Shown in pieces: positions 30,954 through 42,123 of a stretch of DNA of 64,000 nt. Source of the DNA: Pseudolabrys sp. FHR47 (GTDB lineage Bacteria > Pseudomonadota > Alphaproteobacteria > Rhizobiales > Xanthobacteraceae); the NCBI RefSeq assembly GCF_005153485.1, contig NZ_CP039740.1, positions 2,359,001 through 2,423,000 on the forward strand, read 5' to 3'. Below the pieces are notes generated by a model. The model saw nothing but the letters and a program-made list of their open reading frames with translations. It searched no databases and was not told the origin of the DNA. Position 1 is the stretch's first letter; every line of letters starts with the position of its first letter. A program made the position numbers and the translations under genes.

Positions 30954-32135
30954 TCACGCTTTTTCCGACCACGGCAGGCGCACGGTCGCCGTGGCATAGG
31001 CCGCGATGCCCTCGCGGCGACCGGTAAAGCCGAGCTGCTCGCTGGTCGTCGCCTTCACGGCGACGCGGTCCATCGATAATCCAGCGATGCGGGCTACGGT
31101 TTCACGAATGGCGTCGCGATGCGGCCCGATCTTCGGCGCCTCGCAGACGATAGTGAGATCAAGATGGGCGATGCGGCCGCCGCGCGACGCGACGCGCTCG
31201 CAGGCGAATTTGAGAAAGCGGTCGGAGGCGGCGCCTTTCCACTGTGGATCGCTGGGTGGAAAGTGCGAGCCGATATCGCCATCGGCCAGCGCGCCGAGAA
31301 TGGCGTCGGTCAGCGCGTGCAGGCCGACATCGGCATCGGAATGGCCGGTGAGTGCCTGGCCGTGCGCGATGCGCACACCGCCGATCATCACATGGTCGCC
31401 GGGACCGAAGGCATGGACATCGATGCCGGTACCGGTGCGCACGTCGCTCAATTGGGAAAGCTGCATCGCTTCGGCGCGCACGAAATCCTCCGGGTGCGTG
31501 ATTTTAATGTTGGCGCTTTCGCCATCGAATACGCGGACCTGCATGCCGGCCCATTCGGCAATGGCCGCGTCGTCGGTGAAGTCGGTGCGGCCTTCGTGTG
31601 CCGCGCGGCGGTGCGCTTCCAGGATTGGCGCGAAGGTGAAAGCCTGCGGCGTTTGCACGGCGCGCAGGCGCGTGCGGTCGAGTGTCTCACCGACGTAGCC
31701 ATGGCCGTCAATGCTCTTGATCGTGTCGGTGACCGCGAGGCCGGGAATGGCCGCGCCGGTCTCGGTCGTCGCCTCGATTGCGCGGGCGATTAGGGCAGGA
31801 CTCGCGAAGGGCCGGGCGGCGTCATGGATGAGCACAATATCGGGCGCCTCGCCGGCGAGCGCCTCCAGGCCGGCGCGGACGGACGCCTGGCGGGTATCGC
31901 CGCCATGGACCGGCGGGGCCACGGCAAGGCCCGAGGCGGCCTCCGCATAGTGGGGTTCATCTCCCGGACGTATGACCGTCTGTATGGTGTGGATAAGCTC
32001 GCAACCGGCAAAGGCCGTCAGACACCGCCGCAGCACCGCCTCACCGCCGACCTGCCGGAACTGCTTGGGAACGTCCGACCCGGCGGCCCGGGTACCGCGC
32101 CCGGCAGCGACAATAACGGCTGCGATTTTCGCCAT
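30954..32135 (-). CDS. ispDF: Bifunctional IspD/IspF
   Basis: Two steps of the MEP isoprenoid pathway in one chain. The N-terminal 230 residues are the CDP-ME synthase IspD ([36 protein letters not shown]); the C-terminal 160 are the zinc-dependent MECDP synthase IspF ([46 protein letters not shown]). This fusion is usual in alphaproteobacteria. ATG at 32135 ([14 protein letters not shown]) is chosen over a longer reading. Divergent from dusB across 219 bases. Confidence 0.96.
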   Translation of the reverse strand: MAKIAAVIVAAGRGTRAAGSDVPKQFRQVGGEAVLRRCLTAFAGCELIHTIQTVIRPGDEPHYAEAASGLAVAPPVHGGDTRQASVRAGLEALAGEAPDIVLIHDAARPFASPALIARAIEATTETGAAIPGLAVTDTIKSIDGHGYVGETLDRTRLRAVQTPQAFTFAPILEAHRRAAHEGRTDFTDDAAIAEWAGMQVRVFDGESANIKITHPEDFVRAEAMQLSQLSDVRTGTGIDVHAFGPGDHVMIGGVRIAHGQALTGHSDADVGLHALTDAILGALADGDIGSHFPPSDPQWKGAASDRFLKFACERVASRGGRIAHLDLTIVCEAPKIGPHRDAIRETVARIAGLSMDRVAVKATTSEQLGFTGRREGIAAYATATVRLPWSEKA

Positions 32136-32255
32136 AGTTGCGGAGTTCCTGCCCGTTTTCCCGTCGTTTGCTTTACCGCGTTCGCCACAACCTGCAAACG
32201 CAGGATAGCCGTCTGCCATACCGGCTCATTTGCAAGGCAGGACCACGGTAACCCT

Positions 32256-32287
32256 GCCAAGGATAGGCCAAGGATAGGCCAAGGATA
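32256..32287. repeat. Three tandem 11-bp repeats upstream of dusB-ntrBC
   Basis: The unit GCCAAGGATAG occurs at 32256-32266 and 32267-32277, with a third copy at 32278-32287 lacking the last base. The period is close to one DNA turn, so all copies face the same side. The array ends 15 bases before the putative -35 of the dusB promoter. Confidence 0.85.
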
Positions 32288-32301
32288 TTGCAGTGCAGCA
32301 C

Positions 32302-32329
32302 TTGCACGAGCCGTCAAAATGGCTAAACT
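32302..32329 (+). promoter_or_regulatory. Putative promoter of dusB-ntrB-ntrC
   Basis: TTGCAC (32302-32307), 16 bases, TAAACT (32324-32329), a reasonable housekeeping-sigma promoter 26 bases before the dusB ATG. An 11-bp palindrome AGTGCAGCACT (32292-32302) abuts the -35 and lies between two TGCA half-sites (32289, 32303), a plausible operator. NtrC is known to repress this operon in rhizobia; assigning the site to NtrC is inference. Confidence 0.5.
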
Positions 32330-32354
32330 CTATGCAACGTGAGGTTCAGCCTAA

Positions 32355-33410
32355 ATGCTGGGCAATACCCCTGTACCGAACTTGATCCAGATCAATTACG
32401 CCACTGCGTTTAACGTCGGCGGTATCAACGCGCCCAACCGCGTGATCCTGGCACCGATGTCCGGGATCACCGATGCGCCGTTTCGTCGGTTGGCCGAACG
32501 CCTGGGCGCGGGCCTCGTCGTGTCCGAGATGACGGCCTGCGCCGGCTTGGCCAAAGGCGAGCGCGAGGCGCAGGTGCGCAGCCATGGCGCCGGCGTCGCC
32601 ATCAACGTCGTGCAGCTTGCCGGTTGCGAGGCCCGCTGGATGGCGGAAGGCGCGAGCATCGCCGAAGCCAATGGCGCGCAGATCATCGACATCAACATGG
32701 GGTGCCCGTCGAAGCAGGTGACCAACGGCGCCTCGGGCTCGGCGCTGATGCGCGATCTCGATCATGCGCTCACTTTGATCGACGCGACCGTCAACGCCGT
32801 CAAAGTGCCCGTGACGCTGAAGATGCGGCTCGGCTGGGATGTAGGCTCGATCAACGCGCCGGAACTGGCGCGCCGCGCCGAGAATGCCGGCGTCAGGATG
32901 ATCACCGTCCATGGCCGCACGCGGTGTCAGTTTTATACCGGCTCGGCCGACTGGATCGCCGTTCGCGCGGTCAAGGAGGCGGTGACCGTGCCTGTCGTCG
33001 TCAATGGCGATATCCGTTCGGGCAACGATGCGGTCGCCGCACTGCAGGCCTCCGGCGCCGATGCGGTGATGGTCGGCCGCGCCGCCCAGGGAAAACCGTG
33101 GCTGCCGGGGCAGGTGGCGCAATTTATCGCCACCGGACAGCACAGCGAGACACCGTCGCTCAAGGTGCAGCTTGAGTTGATCGACACGCTCTACGCCGAA
33201 CACATCGAACACCATGGCGTCTCCATCGGCCGCCGCCATGCGCGCAAGCACCTCGGCTGGGCGCTCGATGCCGCCGCCGAAACCGCCGGTGTCTCCGACG
33301 AACTGCTCAAGACCCATCGCACGCGCGTGCTCACCACCGAGCACCCGGACGAGGCACGCCGCCGCCTTGCCGATGCTTATGACGACTTCGCATGGAGGGC
33401 CGCCGCATGA
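32355..33410 (+). CDS. dusB: tRNA-dihydrouridine synthase DusB (NifR3)
   Basis: FMN enzyme that reduces uridines in tRNA. The 351-residue protein has [36 protein letters not shown] (catalytic Cys), [26 protein letters not shown] and [14 protein letters not shown]. First gene of the dusB-ntrBC operon, the classical nifR3 position. The first 20 codons are poorly conserved in the family; a TTG at 32382 is a possible alternative start, within an FNR-type palindrome. Its stop overlaps the ntrB start (ATGA). Confidence 0.95.
   Translation: MLGNTPVPNLIQINYATAFNVGGINAPNRVILAPMSGITDAPFRRLAERLGAGLVVSEMTACAGLAKGEREAQVRSHGAGVAINVVQLAGCEARWMAEGASIAEANGAQIIDINMGCPSKQVTNGASGSALMRDLDHALTLIDATVNAVKVPVTLKMRLGWDVGSINAPELARRAENAGVRMITVHGRTRCQFYTGSADWIAVRAVKEAVTVPVVVNGDIRSGNDAVAALQASGADAVMVGRAAQGKPWLPGQVAQFIATGQHSETPSLKVQLELIDTLYAEHIEHHGVSIGRRHARKHLGWALDAAAETAGVSDELLKTHRTRVLTTEHPDEARRRLADAYDDFAWRAAA
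32382..32395. promoter_or_regulatory. Perfect FNR/FixK-type palindrome in the 5' end of dusB
   Basis: TTGAT-CCAG-ATCAA matches the FNR/FixK/Anr consensus (TTGAT-N4-ATCAA) at all ten specified bases. It lies 27 bases inside the dusB reading frame, about 50 bases downstream of the putative promoter. It could be a regulatory site or a chance match; function is inference. Confidence 0.4.
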
Positions 33411-34561
33411 GCCGCGCCCAGGCTAAACCGGCATCCGCCGGCATGACGACCGTGACAGCGGATGCCATGCTGAATGCCTTGCCGCATCCCGTGATCATGG
33501 TGGGGCCGGACGGCCGCATCGCCGACGCCAATGTCGCCGCCGAGCAGTTCTTCGAAGCTTCGATCCCGATGCTGCGGCGGAATATGCTGCGCGATCTGGT
33601 GCCGTTCGGCTCGCCGCTGTTGACCTTGATCGAGCAGGTTCGTCGCAGCGGTGCCGCGGTGAACGAATATAAGGTCGATCTCGCCACGCCGCGCAATCCC
33701 GGCGAGCGGCTGGTCGATCTGCATGTCGCGCCGCTGGCCGAGTACCCGGAGCATGTCATCGTCATGCTTCAGGAGCGCACCATCGCCGACAAGATGGACC
33801 GCCAGCTCACCCATCGCGGCGCGGCGCGTTCTGTGATCGCGCTGGCCGCCATGTTGGCGCATGAGATCAAGAATCCGCTGTCCGGCATCCGCGGCGCGGC
33901 GCAACTCCTCGAGCAATCGGCTGCCGACGAAGACCGTCAACTCACAACATTGATTTGCGATGAGACCGACCGCATCGTGAAGCTGGTCGACCGCATGGAG
34001 ATCTTCGGCGACGAACGCCCGGTCGAGCGCGAGCCGGTCAACATCCATGTCGTGCTCGATCATGTGAAGCGGCTGGCGCAATCGGGCTTTGCGCGCCACA
34101 TCAAGTTCGTCGAGGATTACGACCCGTCGCTGCCGCCGGTGCTCGCCAATCGCGACCAGCTCGTCCAGGTCTTCCTCAATCTCGTCAAGAACGCAGCCGA
34201 GGCGATCGGCGAGGATGCGACCGACGGCGAAATCCATCTCACCACCGCCTTCCGGCCGGGCGTGCGCCTGGCCGTGCCGGGCACCAATGCCCGCGTGTCG
34301 TTGCCGCTCGAATTCTGCGTGCGCGACAACGGACCCGGCGTATCCGACGACCTGATGCCGCATTTGTTCGACCCCTTCGTCACCACCAAACCATCCGGCA
34401 GCGGATTGGGCCTGGCGCTGGTGGCGAAGATCGTGGGCGATCACGGCGGCATCATCGAGTGTGAATCCCAGCCGCGGCGGACGACCTTCCGCGTGCTGAT
34501 GCCCATTTACAGCGGCGAAGGCGGCGCAAGCGAAGACGCGCCGTCGGCCCAGACTTCGTGA
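33407..34561 (+). CDS. ntrB: Nitrogen regulation sensor kinase NtrB
   Basis: Cytoplasmic histidine kinase that phosphorylates or dephosphorylates NtrC in response to PII. The 384-residue protein has a PAS domain (about 20-130), a dimerisation/phosphoacceptor domain with His152 in [21 protein letters not shown], and the ATP-binding domain ([26 protein letters not shown]). ATG at 33407 overlaps the dusB stop by 4 bases; an ATG 15 bases earlier is also in frame. Confidence 0.96.
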   Translation: MSRAQAKPASAGMTTVTADAMLNALPHPVIMVGPDGRIADANVAAEQFFEASIPMLRRNMLRDLVPFGSPLLTLIEQVRRSGAAVNEYKVDLATPRNPGERLVDLHVAPLAEYPEHVIVMLQERTIADKMDRQLTHRGAARSVIALAAMLAHEIKNPLSGIRGAAQLLEQSAADEDRQLTTLICDETDRIVKLVDRMEIFGDERPVEREPVNIHVVLDHVKRLAQSGFARHIKFVEDYDPSLPPVLANRDQLVQVFLNLVKNAAEAIGEDATDGEIHLTTAFRPGVRLAVPGTNARVSLPLEFCVRDNGPGVSDDLMPHLFDPFVTTKPSGSGLGLALVAKIVGDHGGIIECESQPRRTTFRVLMPIYSGEGGASEDAPSAQTS

Positions 34562-34570
34562 GGTAGATAC

Positions 34571-36013
<1,443 letters not shown>

Positions 36014-36016
36014 TTT

Positions 36017-36108
36017 GTAGCCCGGATGAGCGTAGCGAAATCCGGGATGAAAGAGGCACTGTCCCGGGTTTCGCTACGCTCACCCGGCCTAAGGCCGGTA
36101 CAGGCTAA
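36017..36108. repeat. Palindromic repeat after ntrC
   Basis: A 92-base element with long inverted arms: CCCGGATGAGCGTAGCGAAATCCGGG on the left and CCCGGGTTTCGCTACGCTCACCCGG on the right, plus outer GTAGCC / GGCTA. The shared arm GAGCGTAGCGAAA pairs perfectly. This is a known abundant repeat type in Bradyrhizobium relatives. It separates ntrC from the monooxygenase gene and may terminate transcription. Confidence 0.85.
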
Positions 36109-36177
36109 TGTTTGTGCCTACTTGCCCTCGATGCTCGCACCGCTAGATAGGCGGTGACACCGTCGGGGCAGGCTTCC

Positions 36178-37206
36178 ATGGCGCAAACGATTGAACTCGG
36201 ACTCGACACCTTCGGCGACATCACCGACGGGCCGGACGGCCAGCCACTGCACGCGGCGCAGGTGATCCGCAACCTCGTCGACGAGGCCGTAATGGCCGAC
36301 GAGGCTGGTGTCGATTTCATCGGCGTCGGCGAACATCATCGCGCCGACTTCGCCGTGTCGTCGCCGGAAATGGTGCTCGCGACAATCGCCGGACGGACGA
36401 AACGCATCCGGCTCGGCTCGGCGGTGACGGTGCTGTCTTCGGACGATCCCATCCGCGTCTATCAGCGTTTTGCCACGCTCAACGCCGCCTCGAACGGCCG
36501 CGCCGAAGTCATGCTCGGTCGTGGCTCCTTCATCGAGTCCTTTCCGCTGTTCGGCTTCGACCTCAACAAATACGAGGAACTGTTCAACGAGAAGCTCGAC
36601 CTCTATGCGGCCGTACTGAAGCAGGAGCCGGTGACCTGGGAAGGCACGACACGGCCGCCGCTGAAGAACCAGAGTGTCTATCCCAAACTCGACGCGTCGC
36701 TGACGACCTGGATCGGCGTTGGCGGCACGCCTGAGTCCGTGATGCGCGCGGTGAATTACGGCTTCCCGATGATGCTGGCGATCATCGGCGGCGATCCCAG
36801 GCGCTTCGCGCCCTATGCCGATCTCTACCGACGTTCGCTCGCCGAGATGAACAAGCCGGAGCTTCCCGTCGGCGTGCATTCGCACGGCTACATCGCCGCG
36901 AGCGACGCACAGGCGAGGGAAGAACTGTTCTCCGACTATAAGCGCATGCGCGACAAGATCGGCGCTGAGCGCGGCTGGGCGCCGTTCGGCAAGGCCGAGT
37001 TCGAGCGCGAGATCGAGCATGGCTCGCTCTATGTCGGCTCACCAGAGACGGTGGCGAGAAAGATTGCCGCCGCCGTGAAGGCGCTGGGCGCGCAACGTTT
37101 CGACATGAAGTATTCGGCCGGCCCGCTGTCCCACGCCAAGATGATGCGTTGTATCGAGCTTTACGGCACCAAGGTCGCGCCGCTGGTGCGGGAGCTGGTC
37201 GGTTAG
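36178..37206 (+). CDS. LLM-class (luciferase-like) flavin-dependent oxidoreductase
   Basis: A 342-residue bacterial luciferase-like monooxygenase or reductase, using FMNH2 or F420. It shows GLDTFGD, a VGEHHRADFAVSSPEMVLATIAGRTKRIRLGSAV segment and the C-terminal GSLYVGSPETVARKIAAAV typical of the class. ATG at 36178 is chosen. It sits alone between ntrBC and ntrYX, which are often adjacent in rhizobia, with a repeat on its left and 171 bases on its right. The substrate is unknown. Confidence 0.85.
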   Translation: MAQTIELGLDTFGDITDGPDGQPLHAAQVIRNLVDEAVMADEAGVDFIGVGEHHRADFAVSSPEMVLATIAGRTKRIRLGSAVTVLSSDDPIRVYQRFATLNAASNGRAEVMLGRGSFIESFPLFGFDLNKYEELFNEKLDLYAAVLKQEPVTWEGTTRPPLKNQSVYPKLDASLTTWIGVGGTPESVMRAVNYGFPMMLAIIGGDPRRFAPYADLYRRSLAEMNKPELPVGVHSHGYIAASDAQAREELFSDYKRMRDKIGAERGWAPFGKAEFEREIEHGSLYVGSPETVARKIAAAVKALGAQRFDMKYSAGPLSHAKMMRCIELYGTKVAPLVRELVG

Positions 37207-37256
37207 CTTGTTGCGCTCCCACAGGCCTTAAATCTGTGAGTCAGCCTGCCGCAGTC

Positions 37257-37287
37257 TTGTCGCAATTCGGCAACATTGTTGTATAAA
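37257..37287 (+). promoter_or_regulatory. Possible promoter of ntrYX
   Basis: TTGTCG (37257-37262) and TATAAA (37282-37287) with a 19-base spacer, longer than ideal, in the AT-richer part of the 171-base gap upstream of ntrY. It would give a leader of about 80 bases. Confidence 0.3.
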
Positions 37288-37377
37288 AGCATCAGTGCCG
37301 TGGAAGATTCCCGGCGGCACGGGGCGCTCCCAGCGCCTGTCTGACTGCGAAACCGATCCACAGGGCCTGACGATCGT

Positions 37378-39663
37378 ATGAGCCTCGACCAGGCCACAAC
37401 GGCTGAGATTACAGGTACGGCTTCGCCGTCCAGACGGGAAGGCTCAAGCCGCGTTCTCGGCCCCATCGCCGTCGTTCTGGCGCTCTTGTCGGCTTTCGCC
37501 ACGTTCATCGTGCTCGCCGACCTGACGCCGATCGCGCCGACCCACTACGTCGTCGTCTCGCTGCTGCTGGCCAACGCGGCCACCGTCATCCTGCTGCTCG
37601 CCATCATCGTGCGCGAGGTGTGGCAGGTGGTGCAGGCGCGGCGCTCGGGCAGGGCAGCCGCGCGGCTGCATGTCCGCATCGTCGGGCTGTTCTCGATCAT
37701 CGCCGCCGCGCCGGCGATCCTCGTCGCCATCGTCGCCAGCGTCACTCTGGACCGTGGCCTCGATCGATTGTTCTCAAACCGGACCCGTGCCGCGATCGAG
37801 AACTCGCTCGTCGTCGCCGAGGCTTACCTGCGCGACCACGCTCAGATCGTCCGTTCCGACATTCTGGTGATGGCCTTCGATCTGTCTCGCGCCAGGCAAG
37901 TGATCGAGGAAAGCCCCGAACAGCTCAAGCAATTCCTGAATTATCAGGCCGCGGTGCGCGGCCTTGCCTCCGCGATCCTGTTCGATGGCGATCTCAAGGA
38001 GATCGCGCGGGCCGACGTTCGCACGAACCAGACCTTTGCGCTGCCGCCGCGTGAAGCGCTGGCGACCATCAGCGACAAGGAGCCGCAACTCGTGCTGCTG
38101 CCCGACACCAACTATGTCGCGGCGGTCATCAAATTGCAGAACTACGACAACCGCTTTCTCTACGTAACGCGCCTGCTCGATCCGCGCGTCGTACCGCAAC
38201 TGCGCGAGACGCGCGCCAGCGTGTCCGAATACATTGCCATCGAGCAACGGCGCTTCGGCGTCCAGGTCGCCTTCGGCCTCATGTACACGGTGATCGCGCT
38301 GATCGTGCTGCTCTCGGCGGTATGGATCGGCTTCAACTTCGCCAACAAGCTGGTGGCGCCGATCCGCCGCCTGATCGGTGCGGCCAATGCCGTGTCCGAA
38401 GGCAATCTTTATGTCCGCGTGCCGGTGCGGCAGTCCGAAGGCGATCTCGCGCATCTCGGCGAGACCTTCAACCGCATGACGCAGGAACTGCGCACGCAGC
38501 GCGACGATCTGGTGCGCGCCCGCGACGTCATCGACACCCGCCGTATCTTCACCGAGGCGGTTCTGGCGGGCGCCAGCGCCGGCGTCATCGGCGTCGACAC
38601 CTTCGACAATGTCGCCATTCTCAACCGCTCGGCCGAAAAGCTGATCGGCTATACCGAGGCCCAGGCCGTCGGCAAGCCGCTCAACGAAGTGTTTCCCGAA
38701 CTCGCCGGCATTATGCTGGCGGCCAAGCATGGCGGCCGCACCCAGGACCAGGTCACGATCAACCGAGCAGGGCGCGAGCGCAATCTGTCGGTGCGCGTCA
38801 CCAGTGAGCGCTCCGGCGCTACCAACCACGGCTATGTCGTTACGCTGGACGACATCACTGAACTCGTCACCGCGCAGCGCTCGTCGGCCTGGGCCGACAT
38901 CGCGCGGCGCATCGCGCACGAAATCAAGAACCCGCTGACGCCGATCCAGTTGTCGGCCGAACGTCTGCGTCGCAAGTACGGCAAGGTGATCGGCGAAGAT
39001 GCAGGCGGCGTTTTCCAGCAATGCACCGACACCATCATCCGGCAGGTCGACGACATACGGCAGATGGTCGACGAGTTCTCCAAGTTCGCGCGCATGCCCA
39101 AGCCTGTCATCGTTGGCGAGGACGTCGCCGACGCCGTACGTCAGGCGGTGTTCCTGCAGCGCGTCGGCAATGCCGATCTCGATATCTCGGCCGAGATCAC
39201 CGAAGAGCCGCTGCACGCCCAGTTCGACCGTCGCCTGATTTCGCAGGCGCTCACCAACATCATCAAGAATGCGACCGAGGCCATCGCCGCCGTACCGGAT
39301 GCCGAGCGCGTCGAAGGCTGGAAAGGCACGATCCGTGTCTTTGCCGGCCGCGACGGCGAGAACATCGTCATCGACGTGGTCGACAACGGTATCGGCTTGC
39401 CCAAGGAAAACCGAAACCGGTTGATGGAGCCCTATGTGACGACGCGCGAGAAGGGCACCGGCCTTGGTCTCGCCATCGTCGGGCGCATTCTGGAGGAACA
39501 CGGCGGCGCGCTCGAATTGCGCGACGCCGCCGACAAGATTCCGGGTCAGCGCGGCGCCTGGATGCGGATGCGGTTTTCCGCCGCCGCAAAGCCTGGCGCG
39601 ACGCACTCAGAGTCCCCCGAGGTCGCGCCTGCGGCCGATCCGGAAAAGACGACAAACGAGTAA
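37378..39663 (+). CDS. ntrY: Nitrogen regulation sensor kinase NtrY
   Basis: Membrane histidine kinase paired with NtrX. The 761-residue protein has three N-terminal membrane helices (from about residue 27 to 124), a periplasmic sensor region (about 125-298), a fourth helix (about 300-322), HAMP, a PAS domain (about 390-490), phosphoacceptor His514 in [21 protein letters not shown] and an ATPase domain (NIIKNATEAI, DNGIGLP, GTGLGLAIV). It starts at the ATG at 37378 and is followed by ntrX after 6 bases. Confidence 0.96.
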   Translation: MSLDQATTAEITGTASPSRREGSSRVLGPIAVVLALLSAFATFIVLADLTPIAPTHYVVVSLLLANAATVILLLAIIVREVWQVVQARRSGRAAARLHVRIVGLFSIIAAAPAILVAIVASVTLDRGLDRLFSNRTRAAIENSLVVAEAYLRDHAQIVRSDILVMAFDLSRARQVIEESPEQLKQFLNYQAAVRGLASAILFDGDLKEIARADVRTNQTFALPPREALATISDKEPQLVLLPDTNYVAAVIKLQNYDNRFLYVTRLLDPRVVPQLRETRASVSEYIAIEQRRFGVQVAFGLMYTVIALIVLLSAVWIGFNFANKLVAPIRRLIGAANAVSEGNLYVRVPVRQSEGDLAHLGETFNRMTQELRTQRDDLVRARDVIDTRRIFTEAVLAGASAGVIGVDTFDNVAILNRSAEKLIGYTEAQAVGKPLNEVFPELAGIMLAAKHGGRTQDQVTINRAGRERNLSVRVTSERSGATNHGYVVTLDDITELVTAQRSSAWADIARRIAHEIKNPLTPIQLSAERLRRKYGKVIGEDAGGVFQQCTDTIIRQVDDIRQMVDEFSKFARMPKPVIVGEDVADAVRQAVFLQRVGNADLDISAEITEEPLHAQFDRRLISQALTNIIKNATEAIAAVPDAERVEGWKGTIRVFAGRDGENIVIDVVDNGIGLPKENRNRLMEPYVTTREKGTGLGLAIVGRILEEHGGALELRDAADKIPGQRGAWMRMRFSAAAKPGATHSESPEVAPAADPEKTTNE

Positions 39664-39669
39664 CAGCGC

Positions 39670-41037
39670 ATGGCAGCAGAGATCCTCATCGTCGACGACG
39701 AAGCCGATATCCGCGATCTGGTCGCGGGCATCCTGGAGGACGAGGGCTTCGTCGCGCGCACCGCACGCAACAGCGACGACGCGCTGGCGTCCATCGTGAC
39801 GCGGCGGCCGAACCTGATCTTCCTCGACATCTGGTTGCAGGGCTCCAAGCTCGACGGCCTGCAGTTGCTGACTATCCTCAAGGCCGAGCATCCCGAGATC
39901 CCGATCGTGATGATCTCGGGCCACGGCAACATCGAGACCGCGGTCGCGGCCATCAAGCAGGGCGCCTACGACTTCATCGAAAAGCCGTTCAAGGCCGACC
40001 GGCTGGTGCTGGTGGCTGAACGCGCGCTGGAGACGTCACGGCTCAAGCGCGAGGTGCGGCAGCTGAAACAACTCGCGCCGTCGCCCTCGACCCTGGTCGG
40101 GCGCTCGGCGGCGATGTCGAGCCTGCGGCAGGCCATCGACCGCGTTGCGCCGACCAACAGCCGTGTGCTCATTGTCGGCCCCTCCGGCGCCGGCAAGGAA
40201 CTCGCCGCGCGAACCATGCACGAATTGTCGCAGCGCACGGGCGGACCTTTCATCGTCATCAACGCCGCGGCGATCACGCCCGAACGCATGGAGACCGAGC
40301 TGTTCGGGGTCGAGGCGAACGGCACTGAAGCGCGCAAGACCGGCGCGCTGGAAGAGGCGCATGGCGGCACGCTGTTTATCGACGACGTCGCCGACCTGCC
40401 GCGCGAAACTCAAAACAAGATACTGCGTGTGCTGGTCGATCAGACCTTCAGCCGCGTTGGCGGTTCGAGCAAGGTCGCCGTCGATGTGCGCATTGTCGCC
40501 TCGACCGCCCGCAATCTCGAGGCCGCGATTGCGCAGGGGCAATTCCGCGAGGACCTCTATCACCGTCTCTCCGTGGTGCCGGTGCGTGTGCCGCCTTTGT
40601 CGGAGCGCCGCGAGGATATCCCCGAGCTCATCGATTACTTCATGGATCAGATCTCGCAATCGACCGGCCTGCCGAAACGCCGGATCGGCGAGGACGCCAT
40701 GGCGGTACTCCAGTCGCACAATTGGCCGGGCAATGTACGCCAGCTGCGCAACAATATCGAACGCCTGATGATCCTCGCCGGCGGCGATCCAGACGCCGTG
40801 ATCAATGCCAGCATGCTGCCGCAGGATGTCGGCTCGATGGTGCCGGCCATGCCGAATGGCAATGGCGGCGAGCAGTTGATGGGATTGCCGCTGCGCGATG
40901 CCCGCGAAGTGTTCGAGCGCGAATATCTGGTGGCGCAAATCTCCCGCTTTGGCGGCAACATCTCGCGCACCGCCGAATTCGTCGGCATGGAGCGCTCGGC
41001 GCTGCATCGCAAGCTCAAGGCGCTGGGAATAGGCTAG
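39670..41037 (+). CDS. ntrX: Response regulator NtrX
   Basis: Partner of NtrY, linked to nitrogen metabolism, redox control and cell envelope in alphaproteobacteria. The 455 residues have a receiver domain with Asp53 (IFLDIWL), an AAA+ domain with Walker A GPSGAGKE and Walker B TLFIDDVAD, and a Fis-type helix-turn-helix (GGNISRTAEFVGMERSALHRKLKAL). The sigma-54 loop GAFTGA is absent: after ELFGVEANG the chain reads TEARKTGALEEA. It is therefore unlikely to activate sigma-54 promoters, as known for alphaproteobacterial NtrX. Confidence 0.96.
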   Translation: MAAEILIVDDEADIRDLVAGILEDEGFVARTARNSDDALASIVTRRPNLIFLDIWLQGSKLDGLQLLTILKAEHPEIPIVMISGHGNIETAVAAIKQGAYDFIEKPFKADRLVLVAERALETSRLKREVRQLKQLAPSPSTLVGRSAAMSSLRQAIDRVAPTNSRVLIVGPSGAGKELAARTMHELSQRTGGPFIVINAAAITPERMETELFGVEANGTEARKTGALEEAHGGTLFIDDVADLPRETQNKILRVLVDQTFSRVGGSSKVAVDVRIVASTARNLEAAIAQGQFREDLYHRLSVVPVRVPPLSERREDIPELIDYFMDQISQSTGLPKRRIGEDAMAVLQSHNWPGNVRQLRNNIERLMILAGGDPDAVINASMLPQDVGSMVPAMPNGNGGEQLMGLPLRDAREVFEREYLVAQISRFGGNISRTAEFVGMERSALHRKLKALGIG

Positions 41038-41043
41038 CGCACC

Positions 41044-41901
41044 ATGTCCCGCATCGCTTACGTCAACGGCCGGTATCTGCCGCACGCCGAAGCCGGCGTG
41101 TCCATCGACGATCGCGGTTTCCAGTTCGCCGACAGCGTCTACGAAGTCTGCGAAGTCATCGGCGGCAAACTGGTCGACGAGCGCCGCCACATGGCGCGCC
41201 TGCAGCGCTCGCTCGATCGTCTGCATATGGCGCGACCGGTGTCGGTGAAAGCGCTCGCTGTCATCATGCGCGAGACCATCCGCCGCAACCGTGTCACCGA
41301 CGGCATCGTCTATGTGCAGGTTTCCCGCGGTCAGATGCGCCGCGACTTTACGTTCCCGCCTGAGGGCACGCAGCCGACCCTGGTTGTCACAGCGCGTAGC
41401 AACGATTTGGCGAAGATCGAGGCGCGCGCCGCCAAAGGCATTGTGGTCGTCACCGTGCCGGACGAGCGTTGGCGCCATGTCGATATCAAATCGGTGTCGC
41501 TGCTGCCGAACGTGCTGGCCAAGCAGACCGCGCGCGACAAGGGCGCGCATGAGGCCTGGCTGGTCGATGCCAAGGGCTATGTCACCGAGGGCGCGTCATC
41601 GACCGCCTGGATTGTCACCCGTGACGGCATCCTGGTGACGCGGCCACTGGCCGGCGACATCCTGCCGGGCGTCACCCGTTCGGTCTTGCTAGATCTGATC
41701 GCCGAACAGGGGCTGCGCTTCGAGGAGCGGGCCTTCACGGTCGAGGAGGCCCATGCGGCGCGGGAGGCCTTCGTCACCTCCGCCAGCCAGTCGGTCATGC
41801 CGGTGACCGAAATCGACGGGCGTCCGGTCGGCAACGGTGCGCCGGGATTGACGGCCGGCGCCCTGCGCCGCGACTACCACAGCAGGGCGGAATTCAGCTG
41901 A
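41044..41901 (+). CDS. D-amino-acid aminotransferase-like class IV PLP enzyme
   Basis: A 285-residue fold-type IV aminotransferase, closest to D-alanine aminotransferase. It has YVNGRYLPHAEAGVSIDDRGFQFADSVYEVCEV, the PLP Lys in VDIKSVSLLPNVLAKQ, the Glu in GYVTEGASSTAWIV and TSASQSVMPVTEIDGRPVG. It follows ntrX by 6 bases, a placement conserved in rhizobia, so it is probably transcribed with ntrYX. Confidence 0.9.
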   Translation: MSRIAYVNGRYLPHAEAGVSIDDRGFQFADSVYEVCEVIGGKLVDERRHMARLQRSLDRLHMARPVSVKALAVIMRETIRRNRVTDGIVYVQVSRGQMRRDFTFPPEGTQPTLVVTARSNDLAKIEARAAKGIVVVTVPDERWRHVDIKSVSLLPNVLAKQTARDKGAHEAWLVDAKGYVTEGASSTAWIVTRDGILVTRPLAGDILPGVTRSVLLDLIAEQGLRFEERAFTVEEAHAAREAFVTSASQSVMPVTEIDGRPVGNGAPGLTAGALRRDYHSRAEFS

Positions 41902-42123
41902 GCCCCGACAGCGTCCATAATGCACCAAAATGGTCCATATTTCAGTGGCTTGAGGCCAAAACATCGACGTTTCGCTTGCGCGAACGGGCAGGGTGCCATC
42001 TAATAGGATTTCCCGGGCCTCGGATTCCACCGCTCGACAGGGGATACCAGCGGTGTCGCCGAGGACTAAAGGGCAACGATTGTCTCGCGCGTTAAGATGC
42101 GAGCTAAAAAATGGACCACGGCC

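Noticed and set aside
37774..39606. 610-codon frame opposite ntrY
   Set aside because: Antisense shadow; the sense strand is a complete NtrY kinase.
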